A DNA stretch of 38,115 nt from Clostridia bacterium (lineage in GTDB: Bacteria; Bacillota_A; Clostridia; Christensenellales; Aristaeellaceae): the NCBI GenBank assembly GCA_017525805.1, contig JAFXSH010000162.1:1-38115 (forward strand), in the 5' to 3' direction. Every line of letters starts with the position of its first letter. Positions within the stretch are counted from its first letter, which is position 1. The position numbers and the translations under genes were made by a program. This document shows, in pieces, positions 23,463 to 30,925 of the stretch. The notes under the pieces were generated by a model that saw only the letters and a program-made list of their open reading frames with translations, did not search any database and was not told the DNA's origin.

Positions 23463-23506
23463 CTTTCCCCGGCCGCATACCCTGATAAGGGAAGGGGGGA
23501 GAAGCC
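23463..23506 (+). promoter_or_regulatory. leader shared with the PdaB-like gene (copy A)
   Basis: These 44 bases match 30881-30924 at 35 positions without gaps and in both cases end at the start codon. The core is CTTTCCCC, two bases, CCGCATA, then TGAT and GGAAGG. CATACCCT (23476-23483) resembles the CATAnnnT -10 of sporulation sigma factors E or K; the 3' part is the ribosome site. Confidence 0.55.
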
Positions 23507-24310
23507 ATGCGGCTGTGGGCGGCGGACGGGGAGCAGGGGCTGATGCTGGCGGATAAAGGTTTCTGCCGCCGGATGGGGCCGCCCTGCGGCGCGCTGTGTT
23601 CAGGGTGGGGGCGCGTTTTCTGCGCGGAACAGCATCGGTGCGTATGCCGGGGCCAGGAGACGGGCGATGTGCTGTTTGACCTGCCCCTGCCCACCGGCGT
23701 GTGCGCCATGACGGTATGGGAAAGCCAGGTCTGCGCCCTGTCCGCCGACGCGGACAGCGTGACCGCTTTTTCCGCCCATACTGGGGAGCTGCTGTGCTGC
23801 GCCCCCGCGGGCGTGTATCCAAGAGACCTGTGCGTATCCCGCCAGGGCCGGTTCTTAGCCGTGGCGGGCGGGGCAAGCGGCAGCGTGCTGCTGCTGGACC
23901 GGAACCTGCGCCTGCTGCGGGAATACCGCCTGCCGGGGGCCGTATGCGGCGTTTATTGCTTCAAAAGCGGCCTGCTGGCCCTTTGCGCCGTGGAGCGCGG
24001 CGAGATCGAAACGAGGCTTCTGCACGTCAGTTTTCGCGGCGCGGCGGAGGAAGTGTTTTCTTCCTCCCTGATGCCTGCCAGCCTGTGTTCCCTGCCGGGC
24101 AATGGCTGCGCCGTGGGCTGCATGGGGCAGGTGATGTTCCTGTCTCCCCGCTATAAGCCTATTCACGTACTGCCCTATCCCTGCCCCGTGCGCATCCGGC
24201 CCACCCGGCAGGGGCCCCTGATCTGCGATCCCTGCCGGCGAGAAGCGGCGCTGGCGGACGGCCAAATCCTGTACCGCGGCCCGTCGCCCCAGGACGCGCT
24301 GCTGCTGTGA
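23507..24310 (+). CDS. cysteine-rich beta-propeller-like protein, candidate spore-coat component
   Basis: 267 residues with 20 cysteines (7.5%): positions 20, 27, 31, 39, 45, 47, 66, 76, 97, 98, 109, 147, 151, 160, 194, 201, 205, 226, 240 and 243. Repeated strands such as VCALSADADSVTAFSAHTGE followed by LLCC, FLAVAGGASGSVLLLDRNLR and CAVGCMGQVMFLS look like WD40/YVTN-type propeller blades, about five to six of them. There is no signal peptide or transmembrane helix. I recognise no named family. Cysteine richness without export, and a leader shared with the PdaB-like deacetylase gene, fit a mother-cell spore-coat protein; this is inference. A metal- or disulfide-bound structural protein is the alternative. 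Strong site GGAAGGGGGGAG. Confidence 0.6.
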   Translation: MRLWAADGEQGLMLADKGFCRRMGPPCGALCSGWGRVFCAEQHRCVCRGQETGDVLFDLPLPTGVCAMTVWESQVCALSADADSVTAFSAHTGELLCCAPAGVYPRDLCVSRQGRFLAVAGGASGSVLLLDRNLRLLREYRLPGAVCGVYCFKSGLLALCAVERGEIETRLLHVSFRGAAEEVFSSSLMPASLCSLPGNGCAVGCMGQVMFLSPRYKPIHVLPYPCPVRIRPTRQGPLICDPCRREAALADGQILYRGPSPQDALLL

Positions 24311-24318
24311 GGGTATAA

Positions 24319-24352
24319 AAAGAGCGCAGACCGTCCTTTTTCTGCGCTCTTT
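24319..24352. terminator. bidirectional terminator
   Basis: 12-bp stem (24319-24330 with 24341-24352), loop CCGTCCTTTT, T- and A-rich flanks on both sides. It lies between convergent genes and reaches into the stop codon of the leftward one. Confidence 0.8.
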
Positions 24353-24830
24353 AATAAAGCCGGGGCTTGCGCTGGCGCGCATACATCAATTCCGTTTTGT
24401 AGCCGCTGCGGATCATGAACTGATAAGCGTCGTCCTTCTGGCCGTTGGGCCGCGTCACCTTGTACCGCTTCAACTTGTAGCAGTGGTTTTCCTGCAAAAC
24501 CGGCAGATCATCGGCGATCACCTGGGCCAGGGCCAGGGTGCGCCGGGGATTCAGGGGCCGGTGGCCCCATTCCGACATGACGAAAGCGCCGATTTCTCCG
24601 GGCGGGCACACCGCGAAAAATACGATGCGGGTGCGTTCGATAAGCACATGGTCGATTTCGTGCTTGCGGGCCTCCAGCACCAGGGGATAGATTTCATAGT
24701 ACAGCATGCTGCCCCGCATGCGCTCCTTGTCCATCCGTTCATGCTGACGGCGGGTATAATCCATCCACAGGATCAGCAGCATGCCCACTGCCGCCGCACA
24801 AAAAAACAGCGTCCATCCGCTCATCCGCAT
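24351..24830 (-). CDS. single-span membrane protein of unknown function
   Basis: 159 residues. One N-terminal transmembrane helix (about 6-24, WTLFFCAAAVGMLLILWM) followed by a positive stretch YTRRQHERMDKERMR, which places the 130-residue remainder inside the cell by the positive-inside rule. The soluble part is mixed alpha/beta (YYEIYPLVLEARKHEIDHVL, RIVFFAVCPPGEIGAFVMSE) with a conserved-looking C-terminus. No family recognised. AAAGGAG precedes the ATG and the promoter at 24860-24888 is strong, so the gene is probably real and expressed on its own. Confidence 0.7.
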   Translation of the reverse strand: MRMSGWTLFFCAAAVGMLLILWMDYTRRQHERMDKERMRGSMLYYEIYPLVLEARKHEIDHVLIERTRIVFFAVCPPGEIGAFVMSEWGHRPLNPRRTLALAQVIADDLPVLQENHCYKLKRYKVTRPNGQKDDAYQFMIRSGYKTELMYARQRKPRLY

Positions 24831-24851
24831 GAACTCCTTTCTTCATCAATA

Positions 24852-24877
24852 TATAGTGTATTGTATCACCCACTATA
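24852..24877. promoter_or_regulatory. candidate operator overlapping the promoter -10
   Basis: 7-bp inverted repeat TATAGTG (24852-24858) and CACTATA (24871-24877) spanning the -10 at 24860-24865. Confidence 0.4.
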
Positions 24878-24888
24878 CACAATTTCAA
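24860..24888 (-). promoter_or_regulatory. sigma-A promoter of the single-span membrane protein gene
   Basis: Minus strand: -35 TTGAAA (24883-24888), 17-bp spacer, -10 TACAAT (24860-24865). Confidence 0.75.
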
Positions 24889-24937
24889 GGCTGGTATAAG
24901 ATTGTACGGAAATTGTAATATTTTTAAAAAAAATGTC

Positions 24938-24978
24938 AAAAAAGCGCGGCGCGTCTCCGCTTCCGGAAGGCGCGCCGC
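24938..24978 (-). terminator. terminator of the EAL-protein gene
   Basis: 8-bp stem GCGGCGCG/CGCGCCGC (24946-24953 with 24971-24978), then TTTTTTGACA on the minus strand. Confidence 0.75.
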
Positions 24979-24988
24979 ACAGGGATGC

Positions 24989-26887
24989 TCACGGCTTTTC
25001 TGAATACCGGCTGACGAAATCGTTCATGGGCAGCGGTTTTGAATAATAATACCCCTGCAGGAAATCGCAGTGGATGCCAGCCATGGCGTCGGCTATTTCC
25101 TGGGTTTCGATGCCCTCCGCCGTGATGCTGAAGCCCATTTCCCGGAAGGCCTGCACCAGGGCAGGCAGCAGGGAATCCTTGTCCCGGACGTAATCCCAGA
25201 CGATGCTCATATCCAGCTTGATGCTGCTGAAGGATTCTTTTTTCACCTGCGAGAGATTGGAGAACCCCGAACCGTAATCATCCAGCGCAAGCTGGAAGCC
25301 GTACTGCCGCAGTTTTTCAATCTGGCGTTCCTGCTTGGTATAATTGATCATGGATTCCTCCGTGATCTCCAGATGAATCTGCTCGGCGGAAACGCCGTAT
25401 TCCCGGAGAATGGAGGAAAACAGGCGGGGCAGCTCGCTGTGCAGGCACTGGATGGGCGACAGATTCACATTGATCCAGCGCAGGCCGAGCGCTTTCATAT
25501 CGTGATCCCGGATAAAGGCGCATACCTTGCGGAGCACCTGCTCGCCCAGCATGTTGATGTGCCCGTTTTTTTCCGCGATAGGAATGAACAGGCCGGGCGG
25601 AATCAGCTCGCCGTCCTCGTTTCGCAGACGGGCCAGCGCTTCGGCTGCCACAAGCTGCCGCGTGCGGCTGTCCACGATGGGCTGCAAAAACACCTCCGCC
25701 AAATCCTTCTCCACAGCCTTGTCCAGGAAACGCTTGATCTCGATCTGCCGGTCGATCTCCCGGAGCGCTTCCTCCGACATGAGGGTTTGTTCGATATCCG
25801 CGCTGCTGCCCGCTTCGTCCAGCGCATAGATCAGCATATTCACGATCCGATCCGCAGGGTCGTTCCGGCCGGTCAGGCCGATTTCCAAATACGTCACATT
25901 CAGATACAGATCGGCGCTTTCTGCCCGCCAGGGCTGCTGGAAACGGTCTGAAATCTCCCGGCGGATTCTTTCCCAATCGGCGTTTTCCGGCCCGGCAATG
26001 GCAAAATTACCGCCCCGCACGTAGAACAGCAGCATCTGCGGGAACTGCTTTACCAGCCAGCTGATGATCAGGCCCAGCCCCTGATCCATTTGCAGACCGC
26101 CGTACATGCTGCGCTCGTCGTTGTAATTCCGGATGGCAAAGCCGAGAATACGGCTGTCTTTCCGGTGCAGCGGATCGTCCAGCCAATCGGTGAGGGCGCG
26201 GGTGTTGAAGGCGGGGCCGCGGTCGGTAATATACAGATCCGGGTTTTCAAAGGAAATGAAAATGATCAGGATCGCCAGCATGCAGAACACATTCATTACC
26301 AGATACTGGGGCAGCAGGATGCGGGCGGTGTTGCCGATAATCAGGATCAGATGAAATGCCAGGGCGCTGAGCAGCGTGCTTTCCCTGAGACGCTTCCGGA
26401 ACCAGAGCAGCAGGATCACGCCGAGGACCAGATAAAAGAAGGAGCACACGGGCAGAACCGCATACAGGGGGCCGCGATGATAACCCGCGCCATCCACGGT
26501 ATAGACCGCGCCGGTGAAGGGGCTGGAGATAATAACGGCTTCGCTGGCCAGGAAAACGAAGTGCGTCAGAAGTTTTTTCCACGAAAAGTCCGACCGATCC
26601 AGCTTGAGCAGCACCATGGTCAGCTGAAAAAACGTAAACGCCCGGGCAATAAAAGCAGCAAAATAAAGCAGATTCAGCGCGGACGTCAGGAAAACCGGCA
26701 GGGCCTGATAATGATTGTCCGCCCATGTGGCCGCAAGGTCCGTGGCAATCGTGGCGATATCCGCGATGATCAGATTCAGAAACGCTTTATTGATCCGGTT
26801 GGGAAGCCGGGGCCGGATAAAAAAATAAGTCAGCAGGATCGACAGCACCAGCAGACTGGGAAGCACAAAATCAGTATTCCACCACAT
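24989..26887 (-). CDS. membrane-bound c-di-GMP phosphodiesterase (EAL) with degenerate GGDEF
   Basis: 632 residues. About seven hydrophobic helices fill residues 6-225. Residues about 225-385 keep the GGDEF fold, but the signature is RGGNFAI instead of RxGGDEF, so cyclase activity is unlikely; GTP binding is possible. Residues 385-632 are an EAL domain with AEALARL (the EAL motif), NVNLSP, HLEITEES, LDDYGSGFSNLSQ, IKLDMS and AEGIETQE, the expected metal and catalytic residues, so it should hydrolyse c-di-GMP. The membrane part may sense an unknown signal. AGGAGG precedes the ATG. Single-gene unit. Confidence 0.93.
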   Translation of the reverse strand: MWWNTDFVLPSLLVLSILLTYFFIRPRLPNRINKAFLNLIIADIATIATDLAATWADNHYQALPVFLTSALNLLYFAAFIARAFTFFQLTMVLLKLDRSDFSWKKLLTHFVFLASEAVIISSPFTGAVYTVDGAGYHRGPLYAVLPVCSFFYLVLGVILLLWFRKRLRESTLLSALAFHLILIIGNTARILLPQYLVMNVFCMLAILIIFISFENPDLYITDRGPAFNTRALTDWLDDPLHRKDSRILGFAIRNYNDERSMYGGLQMDQGLGLIISWLVKQFPQMLLFYVRGGNFAIAGPENADWERIRREISDRFQQPWRAESADLYLNVTYLEIGLTGRNDPADRIVNMLIYALDEAGSSADIEQTLMSEEALREIDRQIEIKRFLDKAVEKDLAEVFLQPIVDSRTRQLVAAEALARLRNEDGELIPPGLFIPIAEKNGHINMLGEQVLRKVCAFIRDHDMKALGLRWINVNLSPIQCLHSELPRLFSSILREYGVSAEQIHLEITEESMINYTKQERQIEKLRQYGFQLALDDYGSGFSNLSQVKKESFSSIKLDMSIVWDYVRDKDSLLPALVQAFREMGFSITAEGIETQEIADAMAGIHCDFLQGYYYSKPLPMNDFVSRYSEKP

Positions 26888-26963
26888 AACGCGCCCTCCT
26901 CATCGGATTAAACCGGTGCCTTTGCATCCGCGCGGTTCATCTTATTTCCAATAGTTCATCTAC

Positions 26964-26992
26964 ATCTTACCATATACGCCGCTTTCTGTCCA
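26964..26992 (-). promoter_or_regulatory. candidate promoter of the EAL gene
   Basis: Minus strand: -35 TGGACA (26987-26992), 17-bp spacer, -10 TAAGAT (26964-26969). Confidence 0.4.
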
Positions 26993-27007
26993 CTATGGAT
27001 TTTTTTC

Positions 27008-27053
27008 AAAAAAAGCGGCGCGGCGTGCAGCCGTCTCCGGAAAGCACGCCGCG
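27008..27053 (-). terminator. terminator of the amylosucrase/SH3-like unit
   Basis: 10-bp stem CGCGGCGTGC/GCACGCCGCG (27019-27028 with 27044-27053), then T-rich on the minus strand. It resembles the terminator at 24938-24978. Confidence 0.75.
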
Positions 27054-27073
27054 GCGGAGGATGATTCTTTGGA

Positions 27074-27748
27074 TCAGAAACCGTAATACATCACGTAATT
27101 ATCCGCGTACCAGTCGGGAATCCATGCGCGGCGGGCGCGCTTCTGGCTTTGATCGTAGAACTCGATCTGGATGAAGTCGGAATCGCCGCCGTAAGCGTAG
27201 CCGTAAATGTCGCACTCCGCGCCGGAGGGGATATTTTCCTTGATGGCGCGGTACTTATACCCCGGGCCGTAATAGCCCGTGATGGACTGGCTCAGGGTGC
27301 AGCGCCCAATGAGCTTCTCTTCGGGAATCTGATTCAGGTTCAGATCGCTGAACCGTTTTACTCCCGTGTACGCACGGTAGGTGGAGCCGGATTCCTTGAA
27401 TTCCACCTGCACCCACCAGATTTCGTTGCGGTCATCATACGCCTTGGAGAGCACCGTGACCTTTTTCCCGGCGGACAGGAAGCTGCCCGGCTCGTCGTAC
27501 TGGGTGCTGGGGCCGGTGCGGGTGGCCATCTTCATGGAAAGCGTGGCGGTCACATAGGCGTACTGGGTGTAATTGCCTGAACTTTGCGTCTGGAGCTGCA
27601 CGTCGGCAGGCCGCGCCGTCCCATCCGCGGGGCAGAAATTGTTATCGTTCAGCCGTCCGCATTGGGGGCAGTACCAGGTGTCCGCCAGCGCCAGGGGAAG
27701 CTGGCACAGCAGCAGCGCCGTCACAAGCAGCGCAAGCATCCTTTTCAT
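27074..27748 (-). CDS. exported protein with cysteine knuckle and SH3-like domains
   Basis: 224 residues. Signal peptide 1-22 (MKRMLALLVTALLLCQLPLA, cleavage near ALA-D). A zinc-ribbon-like start CPQCG (C27, C30) and CPADG (C39), where a fourth Cys is missing. Two SH3-like beta barrels follow: about 60-135 (ATLSMKMATRTGPSTQYDEP) and 140-224 (SQSITGYYGPGYKYRAIKEN). It is probably a surface protein. The frame runs on upstream to 28129 inside the amylosucrase gene, but GGAG before the ATG at 27746-27748 and the signal peptide set the start. 35 bp after the amylosucrase stop, so likely cotranscribed. Confidence 0.82.
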   Translation of the reverse strand: MKRMLALLVTALLLCQLPLALADTWYCPQCGRLNDNNFCPADGTARPADVQLQTQSSGNYTQYAYVTATLSMKMATRTGPSTQYDEPGSFLSAGKKVTVLSKAYDDRNEIWWVQVEFKESGSTYRAYTGVKRFSDLNLNQIPEEKLIGRCTLSQSITGYYGPGYKYRAIKENIPSGAECDIYGYAYGGDSDFIQIEFYDQSQKRARRAWIPDWYADNYVMYYGF

Positions 27749-27783
27749 CCTGCACACTCCATTCGTCGTTGCGCAACGCCGCA

Positions 27784-29640
27784 TTATTTGGTCTTCATCT
27801 TTTGCAGCAGCCATTTGAACCCGCACGCCGGCAGCGCCACGTTGCCCGCGGGCTGTTCCTTGCCGTCGATCAGATCGGTGAACATGGTGGGATCGTTCAC
27901 GAAAGCGGTCTGCTCGTCGTCGGCGAAGTTGAACAGGGCCAGCAGCTTTTCGCCCCTGGCATAGCGCCCGATGCCCAGCACGTGGTCGTTGCCCGTTTGC
28001 AGCACCCAGGTATCGGCGCTGTCGTCGAACACGATATGTTCTTCCCGGATGCCTTCCAGCAGCCGGATGCCGGAAAACACCTGGCCGGGCACGGTGTTCT
28101 TCTTGGTTCGCTGGGCAGCCCGCTTCCAATCCAGGTCGCCCCGGTGCAGGTAGCGGCTGTCCTCGGCCTTGAGGGGATCGTCGTGGTAAGCGTTATCGCT
28201 CTTCTGGGCGATCTCATCGCCGCTGTACAGCACCGGCACGCCGCTCAGAGTGAACATAAAGGCGTGCAGCATCAGGTCCAGCCGGACGGCCTTTTCCAGA
28301 GCCGCCTTGTTCTTTTTCTCCTCGGCAGCCTCAATGCCGCACAGGGAAGCGGTGGTGCCGCAGAGTCTCGCGTCGCCAAGCCGGGGATCATCGTTGTACA
28401 GTTCCCCGCAGGAAGGGCTGCCGGGGAATTTCCCGGTGAAGTAATCGTTCAGGAATTTCTTGTGGGGCACTTCCTCCCAGCCAAACTGGCGCAGGAAAGC
28501 ATAGTCCAGGCCCCAGCCGATATCGTCGTGGCAGCGCAGGTAGTTGAGGAACGTGTATTCCTTGGGCAGAGCGAACACCTGCTCCATCTGATGGGAAAGC
28601 AGCCGCGCGTCCTTGGTGGCCACGGTGTGCCAAATGGAAGCCATGGTGGTCACGTTATACAGCATATGGCATTCGGGCTTTTCCACGCTGCCAAAGTAGG
28701 GCACCACCTTGCTGGGCTCCATCACCACTTCGCCCAGCAGCAGCGTGCCGGGGCACACGATTTCGCACACCATGCGCATCATGCGCACCAGGGTATGCAC
28801 TTGCAGCAGGTTCCGGCAGGGCGTGCCCAGGGCTTTCCAGATGTAGGGCGTCGCGTCCAGGCGGATCACGTCGATGCCGTGATTGCACAGGTTCAGCATA
28901 TCGTCCGTCATATCGTTGAACACGGTGGGGTTGGCGTAGTTCAGATCCCACTGGTAGGGATAGAAGGTGGTCATGACCACCTTTTTCGCTTCCTCGCACC
29001 AGGTAAAGTTGCCCGGCGCGGTGGTGGGGAACACCTGGGGCACCGTCTGCTCGTAGGCGTTGGGAATATCCCAGTTATCGTAGAAGAAATAGCGGTTCTG
29101 ATACTCGATATCCCCGGCCTTGGCCTTTTTCGCCCATTCGTGATCCTCGCTGGTGTGGTTCATGACGAAATCCAAGCACACGGCAATGCCGCGCTCGTGG
29201 CATTTGGCCGCCAGGTGATACAGGTCCTCCATGGTGCCCAGCTCGGGCTGCACCTTGCGGAAATTGCTCACCGCGTAGCCGCCGTCGCTGCGGCCCTTGG
29301 GGCTTTCCAGCAGCGGCATGAGATGCAGGTAATTCACGCCGCAGTCGGAGATATAATCCAGCTTTTCCTGCACGCCCTTTAATGTGCCCGCGAAAGCGTT
29401 CACGTACATCAGCATGCCCACCAGATCGTGGCCCTTATACCAGTCGGGATAGGTTTCCCGGGCGCGGTCCATCAGCTTTAAATCCTCGGGCCGCTCCTCC
29501 CAGCAGCGGTACAGCATGCTCACAAAATAATTGTAAGCCTGCATGTCGTTATGGTACAGCTCGCAGTACAGCCATTTCAGCTCGTCCTCGTGGCGGCGGA
29601 AGCGGACGGCAAATTCCTGTTTCCATTCCGGATGATTCAT
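27784..29640 (-). CDS. amylosucrase-like GH13 enzyme
   Basis: 618 residues, close to the 636 of Neisseria amylosucrase and with the same helical N-terminus. GH13 catalytic residues: nucleophile D262 in GIDVIRLDATPYIWK, acid/base E304 in LLGEVVMEP, stabiliser D372 in YLRCHDDIGWGLDY, plus DFVMNHTS. The IRLDATPYIWKALGTPC and HDDIGWG stretches are amylosucrase-type rather than alpha-amylase-type. No signal peptide, so it acts inside the cell, either transferring glucose from sucrose to glucans or hydrolysing/phosphorolysing a sucrose-like sugar. The start at 29640 has AGGAGG upstream; an extension to 29670 is unnecessary. Transcribed from 29709-29738. Confidence 0.88.
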   Translation of the reverse strand: MNHPEWKQEFAVRFRRHEDELKWLYCELYHNDMQAYNYFVSMLYRCWEERPEDLKLMDRARETYPDWYKGHDLVGMLMYVNAFAGTLKGVQEKLDYISDCGVNYLHLMPLLESPKGRSDGGYAVSNFRKVQPELGTMEDLYHLAAKCHERGIAVCLDFVMNHTSEDHEWAKKAKAGDIEYQNRYFFYDNWDIPNAYEQTVPQVFPTTAPGNFTWCEEAKKVVMTTFYPYQWDLNYANPTVFNDMTDDMLNLCNHGIDVIRLDATPYIWKALGTPCRNLLQVHTLVRMMRMVCEIVCPGTLLLGEVVMEPSKVVPYFGSVEKPECHMLYNVTTMASIWHTVATKDARLLSHQMEQVFALPKEYTFLNYLRCHDDIGWGLDYAFLRQFGWEEVPHKKFLNDYFTGKFPGSPSCGELYNDDPRLGDARLCGTTASLCGIEAAEEKKNKAALEKAVRLDLMLHAFMFTLSGVPVLYSGDEIAQKSDNAYHDDPLKAEDSRYLHRGDLDWKRAAQRTKKNTVPGQVFSGIRLLEGIREEHIVFDDSADTWVLQTGNDHVLGIGRYARGEKLLALFNFADDEQTAFVNDPTMFTDLIDGKEQPAGNVALPACGFKWLLQKMKTK

Positions 29641-29708
29641 GGGGACATTCCTCCTGTGTGCTTTTTTCATAGCGAACCAACGGGCGTTTCACGATCATTT
29701 CTGTAAGC

Positions 29709-29738
29709 ATTATATCATCCGCCGGATGAAAAATGCAA
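29709..29738 (-). promoter_or_regulatory. promoter of the amylosucrase gene with internal palindrome
   Basis: Minus strand: -35 TTGCAT (29733-29738), 18-bp spacer, extended TGA-TATAAT -10 (29709-29714). A perfect 15-base palindrome, tcatccg-c-cggatga (29715-29729), fills the spacer next to the -10 and is a likely operator. Confidence 0.65.
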
Positions 29739-29757
29739 GGCAATTATTCAGAAGAAA

Positions 29758-29823
29758 TCAGCGTACAGAATGCAGCGTACAGATGATATAGCTGTTTATA
29801 TCTGAACTCTGTACTCTCTTTTA
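29758..29823. repeat. heptamer-repeat hairpin element (copy 3)
   Basis: Heptamers agcgtac, agaatgc, agcgtac, agatgat, then a GATATA/TATATC stem (29785-29790 with 29797-29802) and a right arm whose reverse complement, gagtacagagttcagat, recurs at 2071-2087 in copy 1 (plus strand). Confidence 0.55.
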
Positions 29824-29831
29824 AGGTCCTC

Positions 29832-30683
29832 TTACCCCAGTAATTCTCTTAATGCCTGACAGGCGGCGTCGAAGGCGGCGTCGGAGGAAGGATAGGCATA
29901 CGCGCCGCCCACGCGGCTCTGTTCCCCTTCGCGCTCCAAGGTTTTCAAGGCGTCGAACACCGTCAGGTGGGGTTCCACGGTGAGGCTCTCCCCACCGTGT
30001 GCCAAATATTCCTTCAAAATCTTTTCCACCTGGCCCTCGCCCTTTCCGGCGGGCACCACGCTGCCGTCTTTGAATATCGCGTCCTTGATGTGCATATACT
30101 TGATTTTGCCGCCCAGCAGCTTCCATGCTTCCCAGGTATCCTGGCCGCACTGGACGTAATTAGCCGGGTCGAACACGCCCACGATGCGGGGCTCGGCTTC
30201 CAAAATCTCTAAGCACCGGTCCGCCATGTCGCCGTAAATGCCCTTTTCGTTTTCGTGGCACAGGGTCACGCCCGTGCCCTCCGCCGCGTCGGCCATGACG
30301 TGCAGCCGCCGCAGCACTTCTTCCCGGTAATCCGCCGGATTCTTCCCCGCCGGGATATAGAAGGAGAACATGCGGATGTTTTCCGCGCCCAAAATTTTTG
30401 CCACTTCGATGGTGTGGCGCAGGGCATCCATATGAGCGCTAAAATCGTCCTTTTCGATATCGATCTTGCCGATGGGGGAACCGATGCTCCACACCTTGAG
30501 ACCCGCCGCGTCCATTTTCCCCCGCACCTCATGGGCTTTCTCCAGGGAAATGGCGGCTACGCTTTCCCCGTCCACGTTGCGGATCTCCAGGCCCTGGAGG
30601 CCGTTCCGCTGCATAGCGATGATCTGCTTGTCAATGATGGGGCTGGCTTCGTCGGCAAAGGCATAGATTTTGGGCTGTTTCAT
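29832..30683 (-). CDS. sugar phosphate isomerase/epimerase (TIM barrel, AP endonuclease 2 family)
   Basis: 283 residues of the xylose-isomerase-like TIM barrel family. The metal-binding residues appear on barrel strands: E in LCHENEKGIYGD near 141, D in VGVFDPANY near 170, H in YMHIKDAIF near 197, and E in LTVEPHL near 234. It likely isomerises or epimerises a keto-sugar or inositol derivative in the cytosol. Substrate unknown. Monocistronic, with AGGAGG upstream and a good promoter at 30717-30745; divergent from the PdaB-like gene. Confidence 0.85.
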   Translation of the reverse strand: MKQPKIYAFADEASPIIDKQIIAMQRNGLQGLEIRNVDGESVAAISLEKAHEVRGKMDAAGLKVWSIGSPIGKIDIEKDDFSAHMDALRHTIEVAKILGAENIRMFSFYIPAGKNPADYREEVLRRLHVMADAAEGTGVTLCHENEKGIYGDMADRCLEILEAEPRIVGVFDPANYVQCGQDTWEAWKLLGGKIKYMHIKDAIFKDGSVVPAGKGEGQVEKILKEYLAHGGESLTVEPHLTVFDALKTLEREGEQSRVGGAYAYPSSDAAFDAACQALRELLG

Positions 30684-30716
30684 GGATACTCATCCTCCTG
30701 TTTTTTCGTCCTTTGT

Positions 30717-30745
30717 ATTGTACCCTGCTTTCCAGGATTTTTCAA
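30717..30745 (-). promoter_or_regulatory. sigma-A promoter of the isomerase gene
   Basis: Minus strand: -35 TTGAAA (30740-30745), 17-bp spacer, -10 TACAAT (30717-30722). Confidence 0.7.
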
Positions 30746-30813
30746 TAGCCCATAGCCGATACGCGCGATTTTTCGGAAATACGCCGGAAAACTGTCTTCT
30801 TTGGTCGAAGGGA

Positions 30814-30842
30814 GCATATCCCCTTCCTTTTCCGCATACGCT
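30814..30842 (+). promoter_or_regulatory. sigma-E-like promoter upstream of the PdaB-like gene
   Basis: GCATATC (30814-30820), 14-bp spacer, CATACGCT (30835-30842). This matches the Bacillus sigma-E pattern (xxATATT, 13-15 bp, CATACAnT) at most positions. Transcription would start near 30849. Confidence 0.45.
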
Positions 30843-30880
30843 TTAGGACGGCGCAAGCCCCGAAAAACCGGCTTCTAAAC

Positions 30881-30924
30881 CTTTCCCCTGCCGCATAGGC
30901 TGATGCAGGAAGGAGGCGGAAGCC
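30881..30924 (+). promoter_or_regulatory. leader shared with the cysteine-rich propeller gene (copy B)
   Basis: 35 of 44 bases match 23463-23506. CATAGGCT (30894-30901) occupies the place of CATACCCT, and AGGAAGGAGG is the ribosome site. CATA lies 32 bases before the ATG here and 31 there. Confidence 0.55.
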
Positions 30925-30925
30925 G

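Noticed and set aside
27769..29382. 537-codon plus-strand open frame opposite the amylosucrase gene
   Set aside because: It is the antisense of a clear GH13 gene. High GC at third positions leaves the opposite strand open; no ribosome site and a His/Gly/Ala/Val-rich nonsense composition.
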